DNA of 56,687 nt from Bifidobacteriaceae bacterium (lineage in GTDB: Bacteria > Actinomycetota > Actinomycetes > Actinomycetales > Bifidobacteriaceae). This document shows, piece by piece, positions 23,657 through 33,026 of the stretch. How positions within the stretch are numbered: the stretch's first letter is position 1; the number at the start of each line of letters is the position of its first letter. The position numbers and the translations under genes were made by a program. The notes beneath the pieces are model-generated. The model did no database searches, was not told the DNA's origin, and saw only the letters and a list, made by a program, of their open reading frames with translations. The stretch covers positions 1 through 56,687 of the forward strand of contig JALCOX010000002.1 of assembly GCA_022649925.1 (NCBI GenBank), written 5' to 3'.

Positions 23657-26600
23657 ATGTATCTCAAGGAACTCACGCTCAGAGGCTTCAAGTCCTTCGC
23701 CTCCGCCACCACGCTGCGTTTCGAGCCCGGTATTACGGCTGTCGTCGGCCCCAACGGGTCGGGCAAGTCGAATATCGTCGACGCTCTGGCGTGGGTGATG
23801 GGGGAGCAGGGCGCCAAAACTCTGCGTGGTTCCTCTATGGAGGACGTCATCTTCGCGGGCACTTCCTCGCGGCCTCCGCTGGGTCGCGCCCAGGTCTCGC
23901 TCACCATCGACAACTCCGACCATGCGCTCGACATTGAGTACACAGAAGTCACCATCTCTCGCACCATTTTTCGCTCGGGTGGTTCGGAGTACGCCATCAA
24001 CGGCACCCCCGTGCGCCTGCTGGATGTCCAGGAGCTCTTGAGCGACACGGGGCTCGGCTCTCAGATGCACGTCATCGTGGGCCAGGGTCGTCTCTCGACG
24101 ATTTTGCACGCGGACCCGGCGGGCCACCGTGCCATCATCGAAGAGGCCGCCGGAATTCTCAAACATCGCCGTCGCAAGGAGCGCTCGCTGAGGAAGCTCA
24201 AGTCGACGCAGGACAACCTCGCTCGCATCGACGACCTGCTCACTGAGATCAATCGTCAACTGGGACCCTTGCGTCGCCAGGCCAAGATCAGCCGCCGCGC
24301 CGACGGCATTCAGGTGAGTTTGCGTGACGCGAAGGCGCGCCTCCTGGCCGACGACGTTTCCCAGCTGGAGGTGAAGCGCTCCGCCAATCGCAAGAGATTG
24401 GGCGAGGTCCGAACGACCCTGGCGTCGCAGCAGCGGGAATTGGCGCGCACGAAGCTGCGGATCGAACAGCTCGAACAGGAAGCGTCGTCGAACAATCCCG
24501 TCATTACACAGTTGACAGAGACAGAGCATCGCTTCTCTCAGATTGACGAACGCTATGTGTCACTCGGTCAGGTCGTCGAAGAGCGCGCTCGCTCGTTGCG
24601 TTCCCAGGACGAGACGCGCCCTGTCTCCGATCCTGCACTCCTCGAGGCGCGTGCGGTGGAGCTGGACGCTCAAGTCTCGACTCAGTCCGAGGCCACGCAG
24701 AAGCTTTCCGTGGCACAGGAACAGGCCACGCAGTCCCGAGCCGGCAAGGAGGCTCAGCTCGCGGGTGTGCGCCAGACCATCGGCGAATTGCGTCGCACGA
24801 CGAAGGAGCGCGAGGGCAACGTTGCCCGGCTTCAGCAGCTGATCGCACGGCAGGAGGCGTTGCTCGATTCCTCCGCCAAGCGCATGGCGGATTTCGAAAC
24901 ACAGAAGACGAGCTTTTCGCAGCAGCTCGAGGCGGTCAGTGGTGAAATCGAGGAGTTACGCCAGCAGTCTACAACCGACGAGACGGAACAAACCGACGAG
25001 ATAGACGCGGTGAAGAGCCGCCTCGACACCGCCAAGGACCAGCTCCAGAAGGATCTGGATACCCAACGTGACGTTCAGAATCAGAAGATCCGTCTCGACG
25101 CTCGCGCGGAAGCACTCAGAGATACGGTCGAGCAGCGTCAGTCGCGCGCGAGCCTGTCTTCAGACAAGCGGCTTCATGCGCTCGGTGGCCTGGCTTCCTC
25201 CATTCGCGTCGACGAAGGTTGGGAAGAGTCCATCGCTACCGCTCTCAGCCAGTTCTCGAGCGCGTTGGTTGTGGAAGGCTCGGCGGACCTCGAGACCGCG
25301 CTCAAAATCGCCTCTGAAACCACGACGGAGCGCACGGCGCTCATCGTTCCCTCCACTCAAGACTTCACGACCGCGCATGACGGTTCGTCGCCGGTGTGGG
25401 CTGCCGCCGATCTCGTGCACGCTGCGGAAGGCGCACCTGAGGCTTCAGACAAGATTTTGGCGTCGGTGAGACGCCTGCTGGAGGGCGTCGGCGTGTGCCA
25501 GACGTGGGAAGAGGCGCGCACACAGGCAGATAAGTGGCGGCTGATCGTCACTCAACACGGCGAAATAGTGACGCCTGTGGGCGTTGTCACGGCGACGAAT
25601 TCCGCTCCCAGCGACCTGAGCCTTCTCGCACGCAGGCAGAAGGCACTGAAGGAGTCCGAATCCCTCGCCACACAATTGTCAACGCTGGGTGAGTCCGTCG
25701 ACTCGGCGCGTTCACTCGTCGCCGCCCAGAGCGAGAAGCTCAATCATCTCAACGCCGCACGGGCCGAGCGTCGTATCGCTGCCAAGCAGGCGGCAACGGC
25801 CGTTGAAATGCGCGTGAAGCAGCAGGAAGAGTACCGTCACCGGCTGTCTGGAATTGACGACTCCATCGCTTCGATACGGCGTGATCGCGCGGAGTCTGAG
25901 GCGAAGAAGAAGGAGTTGGGGGCCGCCCTTCAGCAGGCTCAAACCAGCAACGACGACTCTTTCAGTCTCGAAGATTTTGAGACCAAGGAGACCGACCTCG
26001 AAAAACAGCTCGCTCACATGCGTGACGCTGAGATGGCGGCCAAGCTCGCGGCGGCGGAGGCGCGCAGGAAAGTCGATTCCCTGACGCGGCAAGCCCAGAT
26101 GCTCCACGATGACGCCCGTCATGCGGCTCAGCAAAAGCAGCTCGCCGAGGAGCGTACGCGGCGGAGAGCGGCGCAGCTGAGCCAGCTGACGGATATCTCG
26201 GCAAAGATCGCATCGGTGCGACAGCTCCTGTCGAGATGTGTGACAGACGTGAGTCAACGCAGGCAAGCGGCCCAGAAGCAAGCCTCCGTCCACGACGAGG
26301 AACTCACTCGACTGCGTGGGGTTCGCAACGACCTCGAGCCGGTGGTGACCAAACTCGTCGCCGAGGAACACGAGCTCGACGTTGCACGTGAGCGTTACGC
26401 GACGCAGTTCGGTCAGCTGTCGCAGAAGGTGAGCGATGAGCTCGGCATGCAACCGGAGGCACTGGTGGAGACCTATGGCCCCGAACAACCCGTTCCCGAA
26501 CTCAGCGAGCAGGGTGAGCCGATTCTCAAAGATCAGGTGGAATCTGCAGATACTGCAGATACTACTGAGGAGTCGGACGAAGACTCATTCCGAGATTTCG

Positions 26601-27298
26601 ACGTTACCGAGCTCGACGATCTGGACCGGTATCGCACCGTTTCTTACGTGCGCTCCGAGCAGGAGAAACGACTGAAGAAGGCCGAGGCGGATCTGGCACG
26701 CCTGGGCAAGGTCAACCCTCTCGCCACCGAGGAATTCGACGCCCTGCAGGAGCGCCATACCTATCTCAACGAGCAACGCAACGATGTGGCGAAGTCCCGC
26801 GATGACCTCATGGGCATCGTGAAGGATCTCGACGTCACCATGCAGCGTGTGTTCAAAGAGGCCTTTGACGACGTCTCCGCGGCCTTTGAGAAGATCTTCG
26901 CGGTTCTCTTCCCGGGTGGGCACGGACGGTTGCGCCTCGAAAACGAGAACGATCTGCTCAACACCGGTGTGCTGGTGGAGGCGAGCCCGGCGGGTAAGAA
27001 GGTTCGTCAGCTCACCCTACTGTCCGGCGGCGAAAAATCGTTGACTGCCTTGGCGCTTCTACTGGCGATTTTCACGGCCCGCCCCAGCCCGTTCTATGTG
27101 ATGGACGAGGTGGAAGCGGCGCTCGACGACCTCAATCTCACGAGGCTTCTCGAGGCGCTGAAGCAGCTGCGCGAGCACGCTCAGCTCATCATCATCACCC
27201 ATCAGCAGAGGACGATGGCACTCGCCGACGCGCTCTACGGCATCACCATGCGTTCCGACGGGGTGACCGCGGTCATTTCTCAGAAAGTTGAGCGTTAG
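23657..27298 (+). CDS. smc: Chromosome segregation ATPase SMC
   Basis: 1213 residues, normal for bacterial SMC. N-terminal ATPase half with Walker A GPNGSGKSN at 31-39; long coiled coil; hinge around residues 510-660 (starting near LGGLASSIRVDEGWEESIAT); returning coiled coil; C-terminal half with ABC signature LLSGGEKSLTALALL near 1120 and Walker B FYVMDEVEAALDD near 1147. An acidic, Asp/Thr/Glu-rich insert (SADTADTTEESDEDSFRDFD) lies near the end of the second coil. It works with ScpA and ScpB, whose genes are at 43739-45431. Its last 26 bp overlap the convergent racemase gene. Confidence 0.96.
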   Translation: MYLKELTLRGFKSFASATTLRFEPGITAVVGPNGSGKSNIVDALAWVMGEQGAKTLRGSSMEDVIFAGTSSRPPLGRAQVSLTIDNSDHALDIEYTEVTISRTIFRSGGSEYAINGTPVRLLDVQELLSDTGLGSQMHVIVGQGRLSTILHADPAGHRAIIEEAAGILKHRRRKERSLRKLKSTQDNLARIDDLLTEINRQLGPLRRQAKISRRADGIQVSLRDAKARLLADDVSQLEVKRSANRKRLGEVRTTLASQQRELARTKLRIEQLEQEASSNNPVITQLTETEHRFSQIDERYVSLGQVVEERARSLRSQDETRPVSDPALLEARAVELDAQVSTQSEATQKLSVAQEQATQSRAGKEAQLAGVRQTIGELRRTTKEREGNVARLQQLIARQEALLDSSAKRMADFETQKTSFSQQLEAVSGEIEELRQQSTTDETEQTDEIDAVKSRLDTAKDQLQKDLDTQRDVQNQKIRLDARAEALRDTVEQRQSRASLSSDKRLHALGGLASSIRVDEGWEESIATALSQFSSALVVEGSADLETALKIASETTTERTALIVPSTQDFTTAHDGSSPVWAAADLVHAAEGAPEASDKILASVRRLLEGVGVCQTWEEARTQADKWRLIVTQHGEIVTPVGVVTATNSAPSDLSLLARRQKALKESESLATQLSTLGESVDSARSLVAAQSEKLNHLNAARAERRIAAKQAATAVEMRVKQQEEYRHRLSGIDDSIASIRRDRAESEAKKKELGAALQQAQTSNDDSFSLEDFETKETDLEKQLAHMRDAEMAAKLAAAEARRKVDSLTRQAQMLHDDARHAAQQKQLAEERTRRRAAQLSQLTDISAKIASVRQLLSRCVTDVSQRRQAAQKQASVHDEELTRLRGVRNDLEPVVTKLVAEEHELDVARERYATQFGQLSQKVSDELGMQPEALVETYGPEQPVPELSEQGEPILKDQVESADTADTTEESDEDSFRDFDVTELDDLDRYRTVSYVRSEQEKRLKKAEADLARLGKVNPLATEEFDALQERHTYLNEQRNDVAKSRDDLMGIVKDLDVTMQRVFKEAFDDVSAAFEKIFAVLFPGGHGRLRLENENDLLNTGVLVEASPAGKKVRQLTLLSGGEKSLTALALLLAIFTARPSPFYVMDEVEAALDDLNLTRLLEALKQLREHAQLIIITHQQRTMALADALYGITMRSDGVTAVISQKVER

Positions 27299-28007
27299 CG
27301 CGGTTTTGCTTGGCCAGCTCGATGGTTTTCAGTGCGATCTCGCGCTGGGCGTCCACGACGGGGCCTGGAGTGTCGGGGAAGGCTTCGGCCAGAACGGAGA
27401 GCTCGGTGCAGCCGAGGATGACGGTGTCGCAGTGCATCTGGGTGAACATCGTCTCTAGCGTTTTCATATAGAGGTCTTTGTTGAGGCGGGCGCGCTCTTT
27501 GATCTCGTGATAAATGAGATAATCGACGTCCTTTTGTGTGGAGTCGGTAGGACGGACGAAGGTGTAGCCTTTCGCCTCGATTTCGTGCTGGTAGACCTCT
27601 GAACGCAGGCTTCCCTCTGTGCCCAGGAATCCGACGCGAGGGGCGGAGGAGGCCGGATAGTGCTTCTCGAGCGTGTCGACGGCGTTGCGCGGCATGTGCA
27701 GAATCGGAATCGGAGTCTGGGCCTGGAATTGATCGTAGAAATAGTGGGCAGTGTTGCAGATGAGGACGATGAAGCTGGCGCCCATGGCGGTGATCTGAGC
27801 GATGTCGTCGTTGAGTGGCGTCAAAGGGTCCGGCTTGGACCGGTCGAAGATGTAGGCAGTGCGGTCGGGGACACTGGAGTGATTGAAGATGACGTAATCG
27901 AGATACTCTTGGTCATTGCTCGCGTGGGTGTTCTCGTTGACCAGCCGGATGTAGCTTTCGGTGGCGATTGATCCCATACCCCCAAGTACCGCGAAAAAGT
28001 TCTTCAT
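27273..28007 (-). CDS. racD: Aspartate/glutamate racemase family protein
   Basis: 244 residues from the ATG at 28007, preceded by GACGAGG. It has the family's two catalytic cysteine regions, VLICNTAHYF and ILGCTELSVL, and the N-terminal GGMGSIATESYIRLVN. It interconverts L- and D-aspartate (or glutamate) without cofactor. It is divergent from an ATP-grasp enzyme of the D-aspartate ligase kind, so it most likely supplies D-Asp for the peptidoglycan cross-bridge. Its 3' end overlaps smc by 26 bp on the opposite strand. D-Asp rather than D-Glu as product is inference. Confidence 0.85.
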   Translation of the reverse strand: MKNFFAVLGGMGSIATESYIRLVNENTHASNDQEYLDYVIFNHSSVPDRTAYIFDRSKPDPLTPLNDDIAQITAMGASFIVLICNTAHYFYDQFQAQTPIPILHMPRNAVDTLEKHYPASSAPRVGFLGTEGSLRSEVYQHEIEAKGYTFVRPTDSTQKDVDYLIYHEIKERARLNKDLYMKTLETMFTQMHCDTVILGCTELSVLAEAFPDTPGPVVDAQREIALKTIELAKQNRANAQLSEK

Positions 28008-28030
28008 GCCTCGTCCATTCCTTGGTCCCT

Positions 28031-28050
28031 CGTGAGACGTGCATCTCACG
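28031..28050. promoter_or_regulatory. Palindrome in the racemase/ligase divergent promoter
   Basis: CGTGAGA-CGTGCA-TCTCACG, a 7-bp perfect inverted repeat with a 6-bp spacer, lies 24 bp upstream of the racemase start and 156 bp upstream of the ligase. Its size suits a dimeric regulator's operator or a small leader hairpin; no regulator gene is adjacent. Confidence 0.4.
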
Positions 28051-28205
28051 GGCCTGTGCAATTGCCAAACCACAAGGATAATCCACGCGCTGGTGACGCA
28101 ATTTATCCCCGGCTTAATGCCCGAGGGTACACGCCGTGAGGGTCACCGTCTCGGTGTACTCTCTGATGTGTTCAATAGCTGCAAATCCTGCGAAATGGTG
28201 GATTT

Positions 28206-29441
28206 ATGACGAAGAATCTCGAGATTGTCCCTGTCCTCTTAGGGAGCGGAGCCAACGCCTATGGCCTTGCGCGCGGCTTCTACGAGGAGTTCGGTGCCCG
28301 CTCCTACGCAATCGGTCCGGTCACGCTCTTGCAGTCTCAAAACTCGAAGATCATCCGTCCCCGCGTCATGCCTGATCTGGCAACCGAAGAGGGTTTCGTC
28401 CCCGCTCTGAAGGCCTTCGCCAAGGAACTCGCTCACAGTGAGCCGGGCAAGACGGCGATCGTCATCGCCTGCGGAGACACGACCGCAGAGCTGTTGGCGC
28501 ACCATCGCGATGAGGTTGCGCAGGACTATCTCACCTCAAGTGTCGACGGGGCTTTGCTGGATCGGGCGGTCGACAAGGTCGAGTTCTCCCGAATCTGCGA
28601 GCAGGCACGGGTCCAGACGCCCCTCACGAGGTCGTATACCTTTGAGGATTTCGAGGCGGGCAAACCCGTGCCTGAACCGGCCGCGTACCCGCTGGAGCTC
28701 AAAGCGGCCGACTCCGTCGCCTACCTCAGCGTCGACTTTCCCGGTCGTAAGAAGGCCTATACACTTCACAACCACGACGAGCTCGTCCAGGTTGTCCACG
28801 ACATCTACGGCGCGGGGTATAAGCAAGCAATCGTCATTCAGGAGTTTATCCCCGGAGACGACTCACAGATGCGCACGCTCAACGCCTACGTCAATTCCGA
28901 TGGAACCGTGGCGATGATGAGCTTGGGCAATCCGGTGATGGAAGAATACGCTCCCTCGCGCATCGGCAACTATGCCGCCATCATCTCAGAAGGCGACAAT
29001 ACGGTTTATTCCGAAACGGAGCAGTTACTCACCAGTTTGCACTACACCGGCTACGCAAATTTCGATCTCAAGCGCGACCCTCGCGACGGCACCTACAAGT
29101 TCCTCGAACTCAACCCGCGCCCGGGCGGAAGCTCCGACTTCACCTCTGTTGCGGGGTTGAGCCTGGCGCGCTGGATCGTGCGCGATCTCGTGATGCACAC
29201 CACTGCGCCGACTGTTCGAGGCTTTGACCGCCACCTCTGGCTCGGCGTTCCCAAGCACGTGTTGCGCAAGTTCGCGCCTGAAGGTCCCGTCAAGGATGAG
29301 GCGCTGCATCTGCTGAAGTCCGGAAACTGGAGCAAATCGGCGCATTACGCACCTGACATGAACGTCAAGCGCGCCCTCAACCTCTTCCGCTGGCAGCTTG
29401 CGGTTGCCAGAGATTACTACAAGTACGCGCCGAGGCAGTGA
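28206..29441 (+). CDS. ATP-grasp carboxylate-amine ligase (D-aspartate ligase-like)
   Basis: 411 residues. An N-terminal pre-ATP-grasp domain (VPVLLGSGANAYGLARGFYEEFGARSYAIG written here as start only: LLGSGANAYGLARGF) is followed by the ATP-grasp fold with phosphate-binding IVIQEFIPGDDSQMRT and the Mg-binding FLELNPRPGGSSDF. The architecture matches D-aspartate ligases of the Enterococcus faecium Asl type, which attach D-Asp to the side chain of Lys/Orn in UDP-MurNAc-pentapeptide. The divergent racemase, and FemABX and Lys/Orn-type MurE genes immediately downstream on the other strand, support a cell-wall role. D-Glu or another amino acid remains possible. Confidence 0.8.
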   Translation: MTKNLEIVPVLLGSGANAYGLARGFYEEFGARSYAIGPVTLLQSQNSKIIRPRVMPDLATEEGFVPALKAFAKELAHSEPGKTAIVIACGDTTAELLAHHRDEVAQDYLTSSVDGALLDRAVDKVEFSRICEQARVQTPLTRSYTFEDFEAGKPVPEPAAYPLELKAADSVAYLSVDFPGRKKAYTLHNHDELVQVVHDIYGAGYKQAIVIQEFIPGDDSQMRTLNAYVNSDGTVAMMSLGNPVMEEYAPSRIGNYAAIISEGDNTVYSETEQLLTSLHYTGYANFDLKRDPRDGTYKFLELNPRPGGSSDFTSVAGLSLARWIVRDLVMHTTAPTVRGFDRHLWLGVPKHVLRKFAPEGPVKDEALHLLKSGNWSKSAHYAPDMNVKRALNLFRWQLAVARDYYKYAPRQ

Positions 29442-29495
29442 GCCGGACCTGAAGGTTCCTTGGATTCTTTAGCGCCTAGCGCCTATCCGTGCCCC

Positions 29496-30461
29496 TCAGT
29501 GCCTGATGGAGCGGTACAGATTCAGCGACTTTTCCCACACGTGGAAAAGTGGACTGAGTGGCAGGTCAAAGGTACCGACCCACTGTGTCGGTTCGTTTTG
29601 GAAGGACTTCTTGAACTCGCTGATGCCGTCGTTGAGCAGACCGTTCATGTCGTAACGGCGGGCCCCAACCTTTTTGGCAGCGAGCATCGCGCCCCACTTG
29701 AGGGGGTAGTTCGCGCGCATCTTGCGGCCGGTGTCGGTGGCGCCTGCCCACAGTTCGGAGGCACCCCAGGTGCTGGTCACGTTCCACATGAAGGAGAGGA
29801 TTTCGCCCTCGTGTTCGGCGACGATGAGTTGGCCGACCGTGCCGAGTTTCTCGAACGCCGTGCGGTAAAACTCCGGGGTGTGAATGGGGAAGTTGTCGCG
29901 GGCGGCGGTCGTCGTGTAGATGTCGATGACGGTCTCAACGTCGTCGGCGGTGCCGAGGCGCACGTCAATCCCCGTCTTCTTGCCACGGCGGATGTAATTG
30001 CGAGCGTTGCGCGAATGGAGTGACTTCATGATGTCGTCCTCGTCGGGGCGCAGATCGACGATCGCCGTGGAGGCGATGAGGACGTGTGAGCCCTTTTTCC
30101 ACTTATCGCTCAGGTCAATGGTGGTGGTGGGAGGATCGATCTTGAGGCTCACCGCATGGAACCGCTGCTTGCACCAGGCGCCGAGGGCGTCAGCGACCGC
30201 GGAGTACTGCGACGTGTCGCTGACCATGGGGCCTCGTGGCGCGTAGCAGATGGAGGTGAAGGGCCAGGGGAGGTGTCGCACGAGAATCTGTGCGGCACCG
30301 CGCAGGGTGTCGCCCTCGGTGCAGACAACGCGGTGTGCGGTCCACGGGCCTGTGGCGGCCTTGAGGTCGCCCCACTCCCACGCCTGCATCGGATGTCCGC
30401 TCATGGACTCCATGACGGAATTCCACTCGTTGCGGTCGGTAATCTCACGAATCTGCAGCAC
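29496..30461 (-). CDS. FemABX-family peptidoglycan bridge aminoacyltransferase
   Basis: 321 residues from GTG 30461, which has AAGGAG 9 bp upstream; the longer frame (to 30524) runs into murE and has no site. Both GNAT-like Fem subdomains are visible: GHPMQAWEWGDLKAATG, ICYAPRGPMVS, and SRNARNYIRRGKKTGIDVR (typical R-N-x-R-K segment), then ELWAGATDTGRKMRANYPLKWGAMLAAKKVGARRYDMNG. These enzymes add an amino acid from aminoacyl-tRNA to the stem-peptide side chain. There is no FmhB-type coiled-coil insertion obvious. It starts 16 bp after the murE stop, so the two are co-transcribed. Confidence 0.85.
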   Translation of the reverse strand: MLQIREITDRNEWNSVMESMSGHPMQAWEWGDLKAATGPWTAHRVVCTEGDTLRGAAQILVRHLPWPFTSICYAPRGPMVSDTSQYSAVADALGAWCKQRFHAVSLKIDPPTTTIDLSDKWKKGSHVLIASTAIVDLRPDEDDIMKSLHSRNARNYIRRGKKTGIDVRLGTADDVETVIDIYTTTAARDNFPIHTPEFYRTAFEKLGTVGQLIVAEHEGEILSFMWNVTSTWGASELWAGATDTGRKMRANYPLKWGAMLAAKKVGARRYDMNGLLNDGISEFKKSFQNEPTQWVGTFDLPLSPLFHVWEKSLNLYRSIRH

Positions 30462-30477
30462 TGTGTCTGTCTCCTTG

Positions 30478-32061
30478 TTATTTTTCCTGTAGCATGCGGG
30501 TGATGACGTGATCGTCGCCTTCATAGGGGGAGTGCCCGTCTGCGGTTTTCATCCACTTCTCTTCGCCCTTTCCAATGGCGAGGAGAATCTTGGAGGTCTC
30601 GGGACGCTTCTTGAGGTCGGTAATTGCCTGTTCCACGGCGCGAGCACGGGGAATCACAATCGAAACAGGCAAATCGGGATTGGTGACGGCGGCCCGCATC
30701 TGTTCCGCGATCGCCCGAGGATCTTCGTTTCCGGGGTCATCCTCGGTGAGAATGAGTTCACACACCCGGTCTTGAGCCGCGTGCACGATATCGGCGCGAC
30801 GGTCGAAGGCCTTGTCTCCGGCCGAGCCCGTGACCAGGATTGTGGCGGCGTGTGGATAGGTTGCGTCGACGAAGTCGAGCAGCGTCTTCACGGAGTCGAA
30901 GTTGTGGGCGAAATCGGCGTAGGCGACAATTCCCGAGCCCTCGAATTTTTCCATGCGACCGGGGACCACGACGGATTCCATGGCGCGGAAGGCCTGCGCA
31001 TCGTTCACCTCGACGCCGACCGCCAAGGCGATTGCGGCTGCGGCTGCGGCGTTTGCGTAGTTCACGGCACCGTCCATGTGCAGGTGCAGGGGGCCGAGGT
31101 CGGCGGTGGCCTGCGTATCGGAGGTGCCGGGCTCGCTGGATTTCAGGAGGAGATTCATCGTCGCGTCGGGTAGCTGTGAGCACAGTGCCTGTGGAGGGTA
31201 AGGAATGTGCTGTGGGGTAGAGGCGCCCTGCAATTCCAGCCCAAAGTAAGTTGTGGGAACGTGATGGAGCGCGGCCGTCTGTGTCAGGAATGCGGTGGCG
31301 TCGAGATCCGCGTTGAGAACAACGCGGCGTGAGTTCTCGATGAGGCGGCGCTTGCAGTAGAAGTAATCCTCAAACGTGGGGTGCTCGATGGGAGAGATGT
31401 GGTCAGGTGAAATATTGAGAAAAGCGCCCACGTCAAAGGTGATGCCGTAGACCCTGTTGAGCTTGTACGCCTGGGAGGAAACCTCCATCACCAGGTGCGT
31501 CATTCCGGCGTCGAGCGCCTGGCGCATCATGCGGAAGGCGTCGAGGGACTCGGGGGTGGTCAATTCCGATTCGAAGGGGTGCGTTCCGTCGAGAATCGTT
31601 TGCTCGCTGGACATGAGCGCGGTCTTGCCGTGGGTGGCGGCGTTGAGCACTGCGTGGGTGAGATAGGCGGTCGTGGTTTTGCCCTTGGTTCCCGTGATTC
31701 CCACGAGCGTGATTTCGTTCTGCGGATTTCCGTAGAACTGTGCGCTCAGCAGCGCCATCGCCTGATGGATGTCGTTGACGATGAGGCCGGTGGCATTCGT
31801 GGCCTCGGAGTATTCACTTTCCGAGACGTAGCATTTTAGGCCGTTGTCATTGGCCGCACTGAGATAGCGTGCCGAGAAACGCCCCTTGCAAAAAAGCAGG
31901 GTTGTCGGAGTGATTGCGCGGGTGTCGTAGGAGACGGCGTCGAAAGTGAGATCACTGAGCGCTTCGGGGTCCAGGGACCACTGAGTGCCGGTGATGACTT
32001 CGCGCAGCAGACCGTGAGAGACGAGCACGTCGAATGCGGTGCGCAGATGCATGGAATTCAC
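30478..32061 (-). CDS. murE: UDP-MurNAc-tripeptide synthetase MurE, L-Lys/L-Orn type
   Basis: 527 residues. Mur-ligase domains in order: N-terminal UMAG-binding (SYDTRAITPTTLLFCKGR), central ATPase with P-loop GITGTKGKTTTAYL and TTPESLDAFRMM, MEVSSQAYKLNRVYGI, and the C-terminal domain. The amino-acid-selecting loop reads TEDDPGNEDPRAIAEQM, i.e. DDPG instead of the DNPR of diaminopimelate enzymes, so the third stem residue is Lys or Orn. GTG 32061 is chosen since GGAGG lies 5 bp upstream; ATG 32052 is possible. It leads the femABX gene. Confidence 0.9.
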   Translation of the reverse strand: MNSMHLRTAFDVLVSHGLLREVITGTQWSLDPEALSDLTFDAVSYDTRAITPTTLLFCKGRFSARYLSAANDNGLKCYVSESEYSEATNATGLIVNDIHQAMALLSAQFYGNPQNEITLVGITGTKGKTTTAYLTHAVLNAATHGKTALMSSEQTILDGTHPFESELTTPESLDAFRMMRQALDAGMTHLVMEVSSQAYKLNRVYGITFDVGAFLNISPDHISPIEHPTFEDYFYCKRRLIENSRRVVLNADLDATAFLTQTAALHHVPTTYFGLELQGASTPQHIPYPPQALCSQLPDATMNLLLKSSEPGTSDTQATADLGPLHLHMDGAVNYANAAAAAAIALAVGVEVNDAQAFRAMESVVVPGRMEKFEGSGIVAYADFAHNFDSVKTLLDFVDATYPHAATILVTGSAGDKAFDRRADIVHAAQDRVCELILTEDDPGNEDPRAIAEQMRAAVTNPDLPVSIVIPRARAVEQAITDLKKRPETSKILLAIGKGEEKWMKTADGHSPYEGDDHVITRMLQEK

Positions 32062-32167
32062 GCAATCCTCCAAAGGCTCTGAGGGAGCGGCAGAAATGTA
32101 GGTTCATAGGAAGTCTAGCGAAAAAGGCATAGAAAAACCCGGGACACAGGAATGCTGCCCGAAGTTG

Positions 32168-32914
32168 TCACAGCCACTTCGTGGAGATGTGACGCCTGCC
32201 CTTTGACTCGAGCCACTCGTTGAACTGTGTCGCCCACTTTGTGTGCGCCTCACGCTGCCATTCCAACAGGTCCGAAAGAACGATGTTGCCCGCCTGCGGG
32301 TACAAAGTGGTCATCGGAGCGATGAGGTCTACGGCCGCGATGGTGTCGGCGGTGGCGTCGTGGAAGTCGCCATAGGGATGGACGCCATAGTAGAACGTCG
32401 TGTCGCTGAGGGTGCGCTTGCCCTTGCGGTGCGAGACCTCACGGTCGATGACGAGCGGGTCAACGACGAGGGGGTCTGGCTGTTGGGTGCGTTCGGCAAG
32501 GGTGGGCAGATTCCACCGAGTGAGATCGAAGTTGATCATGTCGAGGTCGAAGGGTGCGTTGTAGGCGAGAACCGGAATGTTCTTCAACTGCGCGGTGCTG
32601 ATGACAGCCGCGATCTGATCGAGGGCCTCCTCGGGTTCCGCTCCATGCTCTTCGAGGAATTCATTGGTGAATCCGTTGACGGCGCTGGCACCTGGGGAGA
32701 TGGGGCGGTGAGGATTGATGACCCATTCGCCGATGACGTCGCGCTCGTGGCCTGTGGCGGGATCACGCAGGACGAGCGTCGCCGATACGATGGCGTCGTT
32801 GTGAGGCGACACGCCGGTCGTCTCCGTGTCGAAACCCAAGAGTCGTGTCTTGGACAGAGTGGTGGTGGCTGCTTGTTCGGGCAAGGATTCTACAGCGGAG
32901 AGAATTTCGGACAT
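32168..32914 (-). CDS. DnaQ-like DEDDh 3'-5' exonuclease
   Basis: 248 residues from ATG 32914. Exo I LLGFDTETTGVSP, Exo II around VLAYNAPFDLDMINFDL, and Exo III HDATADTIAAVDL give the DEDDh set of acidic residues with His. Alone, without polymerase domains, it resembles the proofreading epsilon-like exonucleases common in actinobacteria. It is divergent from the sigma factor gene. Its replication or repair partner cannot be named. Confidence 0.88.
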   Translation of the reverse strand: MSEILSAVESLPEQAATTTLSKTRLLGFDTETTGVSPHNDAIVSATLVLRDPATGHERDVIGEWVINPHRPISPGASAVNGFTNEFLEEHGAEPEEALDQIAAVISTAQLKNIPVLAYNAPFDLDMINFDLTRWNLPTLAERTQQPDPLVVDPLVIDREVSHRKGKRTLSDTTFYYGVHPYGDFHDATADTIAAVDLIAPMTTLYPQAGNIVLSDLLEWQREAHTKWATQFNEWLESKGRRHISTKWL

Positions 32915-33026
32915 ATCTCTATTGTGGTGAACTCGTCCGACATCTTGGGAGGAAATGTGGCGCTCGCAAAATGCCGTGACCTCCGGCGTTTCGCCGTGTT
33001 GCCGAGGATAGTGGCACAATGAAATA

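Noticed and set aside
22439-24529. A 696-residue open frame antisense to folC and smc
   Set aside because: It mirrors two certain genes, is full of Arg/Asp/Gly runs typical of reversed GC-rich codons and has no recognisable domain.
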